Assembly (NCBI GenBank): GCA_017379075.1
Contig: JAFNXL010000005.1
Location: 1 to 64,000, forward strand
DNA from: Bacteroidaceae bacterium
Lineage (GTDB): Bacteria; Bacteroidota; Bacteroidia; Bacteroidales; Bacteroidaceae
Reading direction: 5' to 3'
Length of the DNA stretch: 64,000 nucleotides
Shown here piece after piece: positions 54,461 to 64,000 of the stretch. Each line of letters begins with the position of its first letter. Position 1 is the stretch's first letter. Both the position numbers and the translations under genes were made by a program. Under the pieces are notes generated by a model. The model made no database searches and had not been told where the DNA came from. It worked only from the letters and a program-made list of their open reading frames with translations.

Positions 54461-57310
54461 ATGGCAAAAGAATATAATTTTCAAGAGATTGAGAAAAAAT
54501 GGCACGAACAGTGGACCAAGTGGCATACCTATGAGGTAAGCGAAGACTCCGCACGCAAAAAGTTCTATGTGCTGAACATGTTCCCCTATCCCAGCGGCGC
54601 CGGCCTGCACGTAGGACACCCGTTGGGCTACATCGCAAGCGATATATACGCACGCTACAAGCGCCTTAGCGGATTCAACGTGCTCAACCCAATGGGATAC
54701 GACTCTTACGGACTGCCCGCAGAGCAATACGCCATACAGACCGGACAGCATCCCGAAAAGACCACATACGCCAACATTGACCGCTACCGCGAGCAGCTGG
54801 ACAAGATTGGCTTCTGCTTTGACTGGAGCCGCGAGGTGCGCACCTGCGACCCCGGCTATTACAAATGGACACAATGGGCGTTCCAGAAGATGTTCGGCTC
54901 ATACTTCTGCACCGCAGCCGGAAAGGCTCAGCTCATTGAACAGCTTATTGCCCACTTTGAGGAGAAGGGTACGGAGGGACTGACCGCCGCCTGCGGAGAG
55001 GAACTGGCCTTCAGCGCCGAGGAGTGGAAGGCAATGGACGAAAAGGAGAAGAGCCAGACCCTGATGAACTACCGCATAGCCTTCCTGGGCGAAACGATGG
55101 TGAACTGGTGTCCCAAGCTGGGAACCGTGCTGGCCAACGACGAGGTAATTGACGGCGTGAGCGAGCGTGGAGGATATCCCGTGGAGCAGAAGAAGATGCG
55201 CCAATGGTGCCTGCGTGTGAGCGCATACGCCCAACGTCTGCTGGACGGCCTGCAGACCATTGAGTGGAGCGACAGCATCAAGGAGACACAGAAGAACTGG
55301 ATTGGCCGCAGCGAGGGTGCCGAGGTACAGATAAAGGTGGCCGACAGCGATGTGGACTTCACCATCTTCACCACCCGTGCCGACACGATGTTCGGCGTTA
55401 CCTTCTTTGTTCTCGCTCCCGAAAGCGAACTGGTGGCCAAACTGACCACCGCCGAACAGAAGGAAGAGGTGGACAAATACCTGGCCTATGTGAAGAGCCG
55501 CACCGAACGCGAGCGTATGATTGACCACACCGTAACGGGTGTGTTCTCCGGCGCATACGGCATCAATCCCATCACCGGCGACAAATGCCCCATCTACATT
55601 GCAGAATACGTGCTCTCTGGCTACGGAACAGGCGCCATCATGGCGGTTCCCGCACACGACTCCCGCGACTATGCCTTCGCACGCCACTTCAATCTGCCCA
55701 TCATCCCCTTGGTGGAAGGCGCGGACGTAAGCGAAGAGAGCTATGACGCCAAGGAAGGTACGGTGATGAACTCTCCCATGGAGGGCAAGACCTCGTTCAA
55801 AGGATTCAGCCTGAACGGCCTGAGCGTGAAGGAGGCCATTGCGGCAACTAAGAAATTTGTTAGCGAGAACGGACTGGGCCGCGTAAAGGTGAACTTCCGC
55901 CTGCGCGACGCCATCTTCTCACGCCAGCGCTACTGGGGCGAGCCCTTCCCCGTATATTACAAACAGGGCATTCCCTGCATGATTCCCGAAGAGTGCCTGC
56001 CCGTGGAACTGCCACAGGTGGAAAACTTCCTGCCCACCGAAAGCGGCGAGCCCCCTCTGGGCAACGCACAGCTTTGGGCTTGGGACGAAGCGAACCGCAA
56101 GATTGTGGACAAAGCGCTCATTGACGAAAAGACCGTGTTCCCCATAGAACTTTTCACCATGCCCGGATTTGCCGGCTCAAGCGCATACTATCTGCGCTAC
56201 ATGGATCCCAAGAACGGAGAGGCGCTGGTTAGCGAGAACAACGCCCAGTACTGGCAAAACGTAGACTTGTATGTGGGCGGAAGCGAACACGCCACAGGAC
56301 ACCTCATCTACTCAAGATTCTGGAACAAGTTCCTCTTTGACCTGGGCATCAGCAGCAAGGAAGAGCCCTTCCAGAAACTGATAAACCAGGGAATGATCCA
56401 GGGACGAAGCAACTTCGTTTACCGCATAAAGGACACCAACACCTTTGTGTCACTGGGTCTGAAGGATCAATACGACACCACCCCCATTCACGTGGATGTG
56501 AACATTGTGAAGAACGATGTGCTGGACACCGACGCGTTCAAGGCTTGGCGCCCCGAATACGAGACAGCGGAATTCATTCTGGAAGACGGCAAATACATTT
56601 GCGGATGGGCAGTGGAGAAGATGTCCAAGAGCATGTTCAACGTGGTGAATCCCGACATGATTGTGGAAAAGTACGGAGCGGACACACTGCGCCTGTATGA
56701 AATGTTCCTGGGTCCTGTGGAACAATCAAAGCCCTGGGACACCAACGGTATTGACGGTTGCCACCGCTTCCTGAAGAAATTCTGGGCATTGTACTGGGAC
56801 AAGGAAGGACAGTTCACGGCAAACGACAGCGAGCCTACTGCGGAGAACCTGAAGAGCCTGCACAAACTCATCAAGAAGGTGAGCGCAGACATCGAGTCGT
56901 TCTCATACAACACCAGCATCTCCGCCTTCATGGTGGCCACCACAGAACTGGGCCAGCAAAAATGCTGCAGCCGCGCCATCCTGGAACAGATGGCGGTGCT
57001 GATTGCTCCCTTCTGCCCCCACATTGCCGAAGAGTTGTGGGAGGCGCTGGGCAAGACCACATCGGTCTGCGATGCGCAATGGCCCGAACTGAACGAAGAC
57101 TATCTGGTGGAAGACAAGGTGAAGATGCCCATCCAGTTCAACGGAAAGGTTCGATTCACCATGGAATTCCCCGCAGACGCTTCAAAAGAAAGCATGATTG
57201 AAGCCGCAATGAATGCCCCCGAAGCAGCCAAGTTCCTCAAGGGCATGCAGGTGGTGAAGCAAATTGTAGTGCCAGGAAGAATCATCAACCTGGTTGTGAA
57301 GCCCGAATAA
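54461..57310 (+). CDS. leuS: Leucyl-tRNA synthetase
   Basis: 949 residues, class I synthetase charging tRNA-Leu. HIGH-type motif '[15 protein letters not shown]' near residue 45; CP1 editing domain (about 250-440, '[15 protein letters not shown]' and '[16 protein letters not shown]'); '[12 protein letters not shown]' (KMSKS loop) near 720. A C-terminal anticodon-binding and tail domain ends '[13 protein letters not shown]'. Longer than E. coli LeuS (860) because of insertions, one after the HIGH region ('[19 protein letters not shown]'), as I recall for other Bacteroidetes. A YitT gene follows after 34 bp. Confidence 0.96.
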   Translation: MAKEYNFQEIEKKWHEQWTKWHTYEVSEDSARKKFYVLNMFPYPSGAGLHVGHPLGYIASDIYARYKRLSGFNVLNPMGYDSYGLPAEQYAIQTGQHPEKTTYANIDRYREQLDKIGFCFDWSREVRTCDPGYYKWTQWAFQKMFGSYFCTAAGKAQLIEQLIAHFEEKGTEGLTAACGEELAFSAEEWKAMDEKEKSQTLMNYRIAFLGETMVNWCPKLGTVLANDEVIDGVSERGGYPVEQKKMRQWCLRVSAYAQRLLDGLQTIEWSDSIKETQKNWIGRSEGAEVQIKVADSDVDFTIFTTRADTMFGVTFFVLAPESELVAKLTTAEQKEEVDKYLAYVKSRTERERMIDHTVTGVFSGAYGINPITGDKCPIYIAEYVLSGYGTGAIMAVPAHDSRDYAFARHFNLPIIPLVEGADVSEESYDAKEGTVMNSPMEGKTSFKGFSLNGLSVKEAIAATKKFVSENGLGRVKVNFRLRDAIFSRQRYWGEPFPVYYKQGIPCMIPEECLPVELPQVENFLPTESGEPPLGNAQLWAWDEANRKIVDKALIDEKTVFPIELFTMPGFAGSSAYYLRYMDPKNGEALVSENNAQYWQNVDLYVGGSEHATGHLIYSRFWNKFLFDLGISSKEEPFQKLINQGMIQGRSNFVYRIKDTNTFVSLGLKDQYDTTPIHVDVNIVKNDVLDTDAFKAWRPEYETAEFILEDGKYICGWAVEKMSKSMFNVVNPDMIVEKYGADTLRLYEMFLGPVEQSKPWDTNGIDGCHRFLKKFWALYWDKEGQFTANDSEPTAENLKSLHKLIKKVSADIESFSYNTSISAFMVATTELGQQKCCSRAILEQMAVLIAPFCPHIAEELWEALGKTTSVCDAQWPELNEDYLVEDKVKMPIQFNGKVRFTMEFPADASKESMIEAAMNAPEAAKFLKGMQVVKQIVVPGRIINLVVKPE

Positions 57311-57344
57311 ACAAAAAGAAAGAAAACGATAATACCCCTATCAA

Positions 57345-58238
57345 ATGCCACAGATTTCCAAAATACGCATTTGGGAATTCACAAAGGATTTCCTTGTCAT
57401 CAACCTGGGCTTGGCACTTTATGCGCTGGGATGGGCAGCATTCATGTTGCCCTACCACATCACCACTGGTGCGCTTACCGGTGTGTGTGCCATTATATAT
57501 TATGTAACGTCTTTCCCCATGAGCTACTCGCTCTTCATGGCCAATGCCGTTCTGCTTATCATGGCCCTGAAACAGTTAGGCTGGAAGTTCACGCTAAAGA
57601 CGGCCTATGCCGTATTTGCCTTGTCCTCCTATTTGGAACTGGGGCGGCAGCTCATGACGGACGACGCTGGCAATCTTATCCAGATTCTGGGCGAAGGACA
57701 GGACACCATGGCCTGCGTCATTGGCGCCATCATGAACGGTATTGGCATCGGAATTGTATTCCTGGCTGGTGGAAGTACCGGCGGCACGGACATTGTGGCG
57801 GCAGTGGTGAACAAGTACAAGAACATATCGCTGGGGCGCATGATCCTCTTTATGGACTTTTTCATAATCGGGTCCTGTCTCTTCATTTTCAACGACTGGC
57901 GCATGGTGGTGTTCGGTTATGTGGCGCTTGCCATCTACACCTATACACTTGACATGGTGGTGAACAGCACCCGACAAGATGTCCAGTTCATCATCTTTAC
58001 GCGTATGCACGAAGCCATCAGCGAACGTATCATAACCGAAACAACACACTCTGTCACAGTAATCAACGGCGAAGGGTATTACAGCCATCAAGAGGTAAAA
58101 ATACTGATCACCATTGTACACAAACGCGAGGCCGTACATATACTAAGGCTCATTCACGAAGTAGATCCCGCCGCATTTGTTTCGCAAAGTAGGGTAGAGG
58201 GCGTGTATGGCAACGGATTCAGTCCAATCAGGGCGTAG
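57345..58238 (+). CDS. YitT family membrane protein (first of two)
   Basis: 297 residues. Five or six membrane helices (about 15-200), including the family segment 'GIGIVFLAGGSTGGTDIVAAVVNKY', followed by a cytoplasmic DUF2179 domain (about 215-295, 'THSVTVINGEGYYSHQEVKILITIVHKRE'). Function unproven; YitT proteins are thought to be transporters. Fifty-two base pairs before a close paralogue, likely from tandem duplication. Confidence 0.9.
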   Translation: MPQISKIRIWEFTKDFLVINLGLALYALGWAAFMLPYHITTGALTGVCAIIYYVTSFPMSYSLFMANAVLLIMALKQLGWKFTLKTAYAVFALSSYLELGRQLMTDDAGNLIQILGEGQDTMACVIGAIMNGIGIGIVFLAGGSTGGTDIVAAVVNKYKNISLGRMILFMDFFIIGSCLFIFNDWRMVVFGYVALAIYTYTLDMVVNSTRQDVQFIIFTRMHEAISERIITETTHSVTVINGEGYYSHQEVKILITIVHKREAVHILRLIHEVDPAAFVSQSRVEGVYGNGFSPIRA

Positions 58239-58290
58239 CACCACACAGAAATCATAATCATTAGTTTTTAAATCAAAGTAAAAAAATAAA

Positions 58291-59178
58291 ATGGGAAACA
58301 TTAAGCAAAAAATCTGGGATTTGTCCAACTCATACATCAAGATTGTTGTGGGTCTGATTATTTACACTATCGGATATACTTGCTTCTTGTTACCCTATCA
58401 GATTACCTGTGGTGGTGTGGGAGGTATATCTGCCCTCATCTTTTATGCTACCGGATTCCAGGCCCAGTACAGTTATCTGCTGATAAACTGCATACTGCTT
58501 ATCCTGGCGCTGCGCATAATGGGATTCAGTTATTTTTCCCGAACAATCATCGCCACCGTATTGGCCAGTTTCTTCATCGGATTCATCCAGGAGTTTATCA
58601 CGCTGGATGACGGTACATTATATAAATGTATTGGAGACCAGAAGTTCATGGCCTGCGTAATTGGAGGCTGTCTGGAAGGACTGGGACTGGCCATCGTCTT
58701 TCTTGCGGGTGGAAGCACAGGCGGAACGGACATCATTGCCTCTTGCGTCAACAAGTATAAGGACATCAGTCTGGGACGCGTATTGCTTTATGCGGACATT
58801 GTAATCATCAGTTGCAGCTATTTCCTTTTCCATGACGTGGAAACACTGGTAATCGGCTATCTGGCCATGATTGTTTCCATGAACATTCTGGATTTCACCA
58901 TAAACGGAGCAAGACAAAGCGTACAGTTCATCATCATTTCGGACAAGTGCGACTACATCGCCAACGAAGTGGGAGTCAAGATGGAACGTGGCGTCACCAT
59001 CCTCTATGGCGAAGGCTGGTACAGCAAGGAACAACGCCGTGTACTGCTCATCATGGCCAAGAAACACGAGAGCAGACAACTGTTCGACCTCATTCATGCC
59101 CTTGACCACAAGGCATTCGTTTCTATGTGCAACGTAGAAGGCGTGTTTGGAGAAGGATTTGACAAACTGAAAAAATAA
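58291..59178 (+). CDS. YitT family membrane protein (second of two)
   Basis: 295 residues, same architecture as its upstream neighbour: helices in about 15-200 with 'GLAIVFLAGGSTGGTDIIASCVNKY', then DUF2179 ('GVTILYGEGWYSKEQRRVLLIMAKKHE'). The two copies differ at many positions but align over their full length, suggesting an old duplication that has been kept. Eight base pairs before rdgB. Confidence 0.9.
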   Translation: MGNIKQKIWDLSNSYIKIVVGLIIYTIGYTCFLLPYQITCGGVGGISALIFYATGFQAQYSYLLINCILLILALRIMGFSYFSRTIIATVLASFFIGFIQEFITLDDGTLYKCIGDQKFMACVIGGCLEGLGLAIVFLAGGSTGGTDIIASCVNKYKDISLGRVLLYADIVIISCSYFLFHDVETLVIGYLAMIVSMNILDFTINGARQSVQFIIISDKCDYIANEVGVKMERGVTILYGEGWYSKEQRRVLLIMAKKHESRQLFDLIHALDHKAFVSMCNVEGVFGEGFDKLKK

Positions 59179-59186
59179 GTTAAGGT

Positions 59187-59801
59187 ATGACACGGAAACT
59201 ACTGATAATGGCCACCAATAACGAGCACAAGCTCAAGGAAGTGCGCCAAATTCTGGACTACAAAGATATTCTTATCAAAGGGCTGGAAGAAATGGGTTGT
59301 TACGACGACATCCCGGAAACAGCCGATACACTTGAGGGAAACGCCCTTCTGAAAGCACGCTATATGTACAGCCACTACGGTGTGGACTGTTTTGCCGATG
59401 ACACAGGTCTGGAAGTTGAAGCCCTGGACGGTCAGCCAGGCGTCTTTACCGCAAGATTCGGACAGATGAACGGCTATGGCAACAGCCACGATGCCGATGC
59501 CAATATGCAATGTCTGCTGGACAAGCTGAAAGGAAAGGAAAACAGAAAAGCGCGCTTCAGAACCGTTATCGCATTGGTGTGTGAAGGAAAAGAATATATC
59601 TTTGAAGGCATTGTAGAAGGTGAAATCCTTACTGAGAAATCGGGACAGGAGGGATTCGGCTACGACCCCATCTTCTCTCCCGAGGGAAAAGGCATTTCCT
59701 TTGCAGAAATGTCTGCCGAAGAGAAGAACCAAATAAGCCATCGCGGACGTGCCGTGGAAAAACTGATTGCGTGGCTGAAAAAAGAATATATATACAAATG
59801 A
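59187..59801 (+). CDS. rdgB: Non-canonical purine NTP pyrophosphatase (RdgB/HAM1)
   Basis: 204 residues. Hydrolyses dITP, dITP-like and XTP nucleotides to monophosphates, keeping deaminated purines out of DNA. N-terminal '[17 protein letters not shown]', '[23 protein letters not shown]' and '[24 protein letters not shown]' are all family signatures. Normal length. It lies between yitT and porZ on one strand, spaced by 8 and 28 bp, so the five genes from leuS to porZ may share a transcript. Confidence 0.95.
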   Translation: MTRKLLIMATNNEHKLKEVRQILDYKDILIKGLEEMGCYDDIPETADTLEGNALLKARYMYSHYGVDCFADDTGLEVEALDGQPGVFTARFGQMNGYGNSHDADANMQCLLDKLKGKENRKARFRTVIALVCEGKEYIFEGIVEGEILTEKSGQEGFGYDPIFSPEGKGISFAEMSAEEKNQISHRGRAVEKLIAWLKKEYIYK

Positions 59802-59829
59802 CACATTCCAACTAAAAAGTAGAAACGTC

Positions 59830-62139
59830 ATGTCTGTCTTCCGCAAATACATCCTTACGATTCTGATTTTGCTTTTCGCCTGGCAATCTTCCGCCCAAGA
59901 GATTGGCAAATGGAACGTATACCCATCCTATTGGAATGCCACCCAAAACATGGTGGCAGGAAATATGGTATATTCTCTTTGCGGAAACAACCTTCTGGCC
60001 TATGATACAGAAGACACAAGCGTGAGAACCTTCAACTGCTTGGAACACCTCAACGGCGTGCACATCGCCTGCATGAATTACAACAAGCAGACCCACACGC
60101 TGGTTTTGGTGTACACCGACGGCGGCATAGACCTGTTGAACGACGACGGCAGCATTCATTACTTGCCCGACCTAAAAGAAAAGGCCATTGCCAACAAAGA
60201 CGTCAATTCCGTCCATACAGAAGGACATATGGCCTATTTGTGTACCGGATTTGGTTACATTGAATTGGATTTGAAGGAAAAAGTCCTGCGCAACACATAC
60301 AACCTGGGGCTCAACACCCGCAACCTGGTCTTGTTGGAAAACAATGTTTACCTGGGTACAACTAAAGGTATATACACCTGTCCCTTGGACAAGAACAAGG
60401 TTCAAAAAGACAATTGGAAAGCCATCTCCACAAGCAATTTTGCCAATCTTACACACTTTGATGGCATGCTCTGGGGACAAGCCTACCAAAAAGTGTACTC
60501 CATCAACCCAACCACTGGCAAGCATTCCGTGGTCAGTCAGGAACTGGCACGCTTCCTTCGCAATTGTGGCGACTATCTGATATGGGCATCGGAAGAAGCA
60601 ATCTGCCTGTGTACCGCACAAAAGCAGATAACCACCATCAAACAACAGAACAATTGGCACGATGTCAGTTACCAGAACGGTTCTTTCTGGGTAAGTCAAG
60701 GCGATGAAGGACTGCATTGCTATACCATCCAAAGTACGACATTGACACACAAAGCCGGTCCAATTCAACCCAACAGTCCCAAGCGCGACTTGTCTTACCG
60801 CATGCAATGGGTTGGCAATAACCTTTTGGTAGCAGGTGGAATCAACACCGTTGACGCCATCTACAACGCCCCCACAGCCATGCTTTTGAAAGAAGGCGAA
60901 TGGACCAATTTCCAGGAAATGCCTCTAAAGGAAATTACCAAGCAATACCCGAACCTCCGCCTGGCAAACACCACTGCTTTGGTACAGGATCCACAAGACC
61001 AAACACACCATTTTGCGGCACTGCACCGCAACGGTCTGTGCGAGTACCGGGATGGAAAGTTTGTCAAGTTTTACAATAGCGACAACAGCCCCCTTCGAAG
61101 CATCCTTCCCAATTCGGCCAATTATTACAACTATGTGCCGTGTGCCGGCATTCAATATGACGTGGACGGAAACCTGTGGATGCTATGCAGCGAAACCCAC
61201 GATATCATCCGCATTCTCAAGGCAGACGGCAAATGGACCTCGCTCCATTACGACGAGATTGACAGCGTTTCGCTCTGCGATGATTATCTGATGCATAGCA
61301 GCGGGCTGATGTTCCTGAATAGCCGTCGCATGGAAAGACGTGGCTTCTTCGGTTTTGACACCTCCGGCACATTGGACACACAACGCGATGACCGCCACAT
61401 TCTGCGCTCCACCATCATCAATCAGGACGGGACATCCTATTCCCCTGACGAATTCTACTGCATGACCGAGGATTTGGACGGTAGAATTTGGTGCGGAACC
61501 AACCTCGGTGTATTCGTCATTGAAGATGCCACGCGTTATTTTGACAACGATTTCCGCTTTGAACAAATTAAGATTTCGCGTAACGACGGTAGCGGACTGG
61601 CAGATTACTTGCTGAACGGAGTGGCCATATCCTGCATCACCGTTGACGGAGCCAACCGCAAATGGATCGGCACCCATACAGACGGACTTTACCTTATCAG
61701 CGCAGACGGCACAGAGATGCTACATCATTTTACCACATCAGACTCTCCGCTGATCAGCAACACCATCCAATGTGTGGCCGTTCACCCCACCACCGGTGTG
61801 GTAATGATCGGTACAGACATGGGATTGTGCAGTTACAACGCCGATGCTACTGAAGCCGCAGAAGAGATGGACGCCGATGATGTTCTGGTTTATCCAAACC
61901 CTGTAAAACCTGATTACAACGGTACCATAGCCGTACGCGGGCTGTCAATGGACGCGGAAGTGAAAATCCTGAGCAGTACCGGCCAACTGGTATGGAGCGG
62001 AGTTTCCGCCGGAGGAACGTTTACGTGGGACGGACGGACACAAAAGGGCAGGAGAGTGGCAAGCGGTGTCTACCACATAGTGGCCAACAACGCAGAAGGC
62101 AAAAAGGCGATTGTTGCACGAATAGTCATCATACGTTAA
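59830..62139 (+). CDS. porZ: Type IX secretion system protein PorZ
   Basis: 769 residues with a signal peptide (about 1-22, 'LTILILLFAWQSSAQ'). Residues about 25-680 form beta-propeller blades of the two-component-regulator type, the form PorZ takes in Porphyromonas gingivalis (776 residues there). The C-terminus is a type IX sorting domain: 'VYPNPVKPDYNGTIAVRG', 'AEVKILSSTGQLVW', 'GVYHIVANN'. PorZ is on the cell surface and helps the attachment complex that joins cargo to A-LPS. It supports export of the sorting-tailed proteins seen at 31328 and 36095. It is flanked by rdgB and a glycoside hydrolase. Confidence 0.85.
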   Translation: MSVFRKYILTILILLFAWQSSAQEIGKWNVYPSYWNATQNMVAGNMVYSLCGNNLLAYDTEDTSVRTFNCLEHLNGVHIACMNYNKQTHTLVLVYTDGGIDLLNDDGSIHYLPDLKEKAIANKDVNSVHTEGHMAYLCTGFGYIELDLKEKVLRNTYNLGLNTRNLVLLENNVYLGTTKGIYTCPLDKNKVQKDNWKAISTSNFANLTHFDGMLWGQAYQKVYSINPTTGKHSVVSQELARFLRNCGDYLIWASEEAICLCTAQKQITTIKQQNNWHDVSYQNGSFWVSQGDEGLHCYTIQSTTLTHKAGPIQPNSPKRDLSYRMQWVGNNLLVAGGINTVDAIYNAPTAMLLKEGEWTNFQEMPLKEITKQYPNLRLANTTALVQDPQDQTHHFAALHRNGLCEYRDGKFVKFYNSDNSPLRSILPNSANYYNYVPCAGIQYDVDGNLWMLCSETHDIIRILKADGKWTSLHYDEIDSVSLCDDYLMHSSGLMFLNSRRMERRGFFGFDTSGTLDTQRDDRHILRSTIINQDGTSYSPDEFYCMTEDLDGRIWCGTNLGVFVIEDATRYFDNDFRFEQIKISRNDGSGLADYLLNGVAISCITVDGANRKWIGTHTDGLYLISADGTEMLHHFTTSDSPLISNTIQCVAVHPTTGVVMIGTDMGLCSYNADATEAAEEMDADDVLVYPNPVKPDYNGTIAVRGLSMDAEVKILSSTGQLVWSGVSAGGTFTWDGRTQKGRRVASGVYHIVANNAEGKKAIVARIVIIR

Positions 62140-62177
62140 ACACACCACCCCTGTTTACATTATATATCTAAAATACC

Positions 62178-64000
62178 ATGCATATGAGAAGAATCAGTTT
62201 CATCGCTTTATTAGGATTAGTTCCTTTGCTGTTGCAAGCCAAGGTGTTCAAAATCCAGTTCGACAGCCAACGCACCAAATCCGGTGCCAAAGTCGCCATC
62301 AAGGATATCAATGCGCAACTTCCCGAAGACTGGAGCAATTATAAATATGTAGGCGTGGAACTCCGCGCTTCCACCACACAGCGCTTCCTGCTTGGTTTTA
62401 CCACCGATAAGGGATATAACGAACTGATGCTCCACTCATACGTCCCCGGACAATGGAACCGACTGGTCATTCCTCTCATCTACCTATCGCAACCGCCCGC
62501 CAGCTCGCACGATATGGCCAGCATGTACAACAAGCCCCGCCAAACGGGATGGATCAATCTCGGAGGCACCACTGGCCCTATGATTGGTGTTGATTCCATC
62601 GGTATCAGACAAAACAGGCCACTCAAAGACGCATGGGTGGAAGTCCGCAACATTGAACTCTTTACCGAAGATCCCGGAGACCTTTACTTCGGCAAGAAAC
62701 CGGCCATTGACGAACTGGGACAAAGCAATCTTATAGATTGGCCGGGCAAGGCACACAACCTCAAGGAACTGAAGAGAATATGGAAAGCCGAGGAAGAGGA
62801 AGAAGTTTCCGCAGAGAACCTCTACGGCTACTCGCGCTACGGTGGCTACCTGTCTCAAAAGACCAAGGCTACCGGTTTCTTCCACAAAGAATTGAAAGAT
62901 GGCCGCTGGTGGCTTGTAGATCCGGATGGATACCGTTTTCTCAGTGTAGGCGTATGCTGCATCTCGCCTGCAGGAGGCGGAAATGTCAAGGATCTGGACA
63001 AACGTACAAATATGTTGGAACAGCTCCCACCGCAAAAGTTCATATATACAGACAGACGCGGAAACCGGACAGCCGATTATTCCACATGGAATCTGGAACG
63101 CCGCTTCGGTCCCGACTTTGAACAACCCTCCATTGACCTTACCATCAAGCGTATGGACAAATGGGGCGTAAATACCATCGGCAACTGGAGCGACAGACGG
63201 ATGGAAAAGAGCAACCGAAAGGCGTTCACATGCACCATGCATCCCGCAGGGGTTGACGGCAGCCTGTTTGGCATTGGCGACCCCTATGAACCAGACTTCA
63301 AACAACGCCTGGAAGCATCGCTCAGACCTCTTATGGAAGGCTATCGCGACAATCCTTGGCTCATCGGTTATTTTGTAGGAAACGAACCCACTTGGGTAGG
63401 TGCGGAAGACCGTTTGTGCACAACACTGCTTAGCGGACGCGACCGCGCCATGAAAAAGGCCTTGCAGGCCCACATTGCCAAGCACGGAGACAGCCGAGAA
63501 AGCCGTGTAGACTTTGTCTATGAAACGTTCGATTTGTATCTCACCGCCATCAAGGAAGTGCAACAACGCATTGACCCCAACCACATGAACCTTGGCTACC
63601 GTTTCGGAAACGCCTATGCCGTAACCGAACGTCTGGCCGCCATCTGCGCAAAATATTTTGATGTGATGAGCTTTAACGGTTATGCCGTAAAGCCCGATGC
63701 CAAACTGATGGATAGACTGTTGAAATGGAGCGGACTGCCCATGATTATCGGCGAATTCCACTTCGGCGCCACCGACCACGGACTGGGACAATCCCTCTAT
63801 CAGGTGTCCAGCCAATACAACCGTGGACAAGCCTACCGCTACTATGTGGAACAAGGGTTCACACACCCCGGACTTGTGGGTGTTACCTATTTCACATGGA
63901 ACGACCAGGACATCCTGGGACGCTTTGACGGCGAGAATTACAACTGCGGTCTGATAGACGTTACCAACATCCCCTATCGCGAACAGACGGAAGCCATGAT
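62178..64000 (+). CDS. Secreted glycoside hydrolase, agarase-like (3' end beyond window)
   Basis: Partial: 607 residues to the window edge, frame still open. A signal peptide covers about 1-24 ('ISFIALLGLVPLLLQA'); a second ATG six bases on is equally possible. An N-terminal beta domain (about 25-180) precedes a (beta/alpha)8 barrel of clan GH-A type. The acid/base Glu is likely in 'GYFVGNEPTWVG' and the nucleophile in 'PMIIGEFHFGATDHG'. This pattern resembles beta-agarase or related beta-galactan enzymes (GH50/GH86-like), but the family is not certain. It follows porZ by 38 bp. The substrate may be galactan, algal or mucin sugar. Confidence 0.75.
   Translation, partial: MHMRRISFIALLGLVPLLLQAKVFKIQFDSQRTKSGAKVAIKDINAQLPEDWSNYKYVGVELRASTTQRFLLGFTTDKGYNELMLHSYVPGQWNRLVIPLIYLSQPPASSHDMASMYNKPRQTGWINLGGTTGPMIGVDSIGIRQNRPLKDAWVEVRNIELFTEDPGDLYFGKKPAIDELGQSNLIDWPGKAHNLKELKRIWKAEEEEEVSAENLYGYSRYGGYLSQKTKATGFFHKELKDGRWWLVDPDGYRFLSVGVCCISPAGGGNVKDLDKRTNMLEQLPPQKFIYTDRRGNRTADYSTWNLERRFGPDFEQPSIDLTIKRMDKWGVNTIGNWSDRRMEKSNRKAFTCTMHPAGVDGSLFGIGDPYEPDFKQRLEASLRPLMEGYRDNPWLIGYFVGNEPTWVGAEDRLCTTLLSGRDRAMKKALQAHIAKHGDSRESRVDFVYETFDLYLTAIKEVQQRIDPNHMNLGYRFGNAYAVTERLAAICAKYFDVMSFNGYAVKPDAKLMDRLLKWSGLPMIIGEFHFGATDHGLGQSLYQVSSQYNRGQAYRYYVEQGFTHPGLVGVTYFTWNDQDILGRFDGENYNCGLIDVTNIPYREQTEAM

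Overview
The window looks like chromosomal DNA from a Bacteroidales bacterium, most likely a Prevotella-type gut or oral anaerobe. Three things point there. Genes start without Shine-Dalgarno sites but behind Bacteroidetes promoters (-33 TTTG, 19-20 bp, -7 TAnnTTTG); I found about sixteen candidates, and four have both boxes intact at standard spacing. The type IX secretion component PorZ is present, and large secreted proteins end in a short Prevotella-type sorting tail. The fumarate reductase has the frdCAB layout. I saw no rRNA, tRNA, CRISPR array or intact insertion sequence.

Layout. 1-3306: a large secreted carbohydrate-binding-type protein, cut by the left edge. 3545-9425 (minus): a six-gene run, dapB - lepB - degenerate lepB paralogue - WbqC - RluA-type pseudouridine synthase - PHP hydrolase, ending at an intrinsic terminator. 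9520-12259 (plus): three coupled genes, DUF2851 - acyl-CoA thioesterase - dprA. 12260-14090: a small AT-rich accessory patch with two small secreted or membrane proteins behind a long structured leader, and a 21-bp repeat array. 14154-17607 (minus): frdC-frdA-frdB. 17793-25220 (plus): housekeeping genes mnmG, apt, uvrC, dtd, a MazG-like gene, deoC and an OmpA lipoprotein. 25265-31101: two further 22-bp repeat arrays, an Mpv17-like membrane protein, a membrane TPR/HTH regulator, a Sel1-repeat lipoprotein and a TonB-domain protein that overlaps it out of frame. 31328-40377: three large exported proteins (triple LamG protein, phosphodiesterase fused to a GLUG-like module, beta-helix glycosidase). 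40557-54234: ispB, polA, ychF, lgt, a CE15 esterase, a ZIP transporter, rubrerythrin, a GH20 hexosaminidase, a fragment resembling the end of upp, and mutS. 54461-64000 (plus): leuS, two YitT paralogues, rdgB, porZ and a glycoside hydrolase cut by the right edge.

How it fits together. Core information and cell-envelope genes alternate with exported glycan-active proteins (GH20, CE15, beta-helix enzyme, agarase-like enzyme, lectin-like proteins), as expected of a glycan-foraging anaerobe that exports cargo through the type IX system. Signal peptidase I, Lgt and PorZ supply the export machinery.

The most unusual items are: a signal peptidase I paralogue lacking both catalytic residues but kept in an operon with the intact enzyme; a roughly 430-nt structured leader with its own -7 box in front of two small envelope proteins; three intergenic arrays with a 21-22 bp period; the out-of-frame Sel1/TonB overlap; and the upp-like remnant behind mutS. 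All functional statements come from reading the sequence and family knowledge; no search was run.
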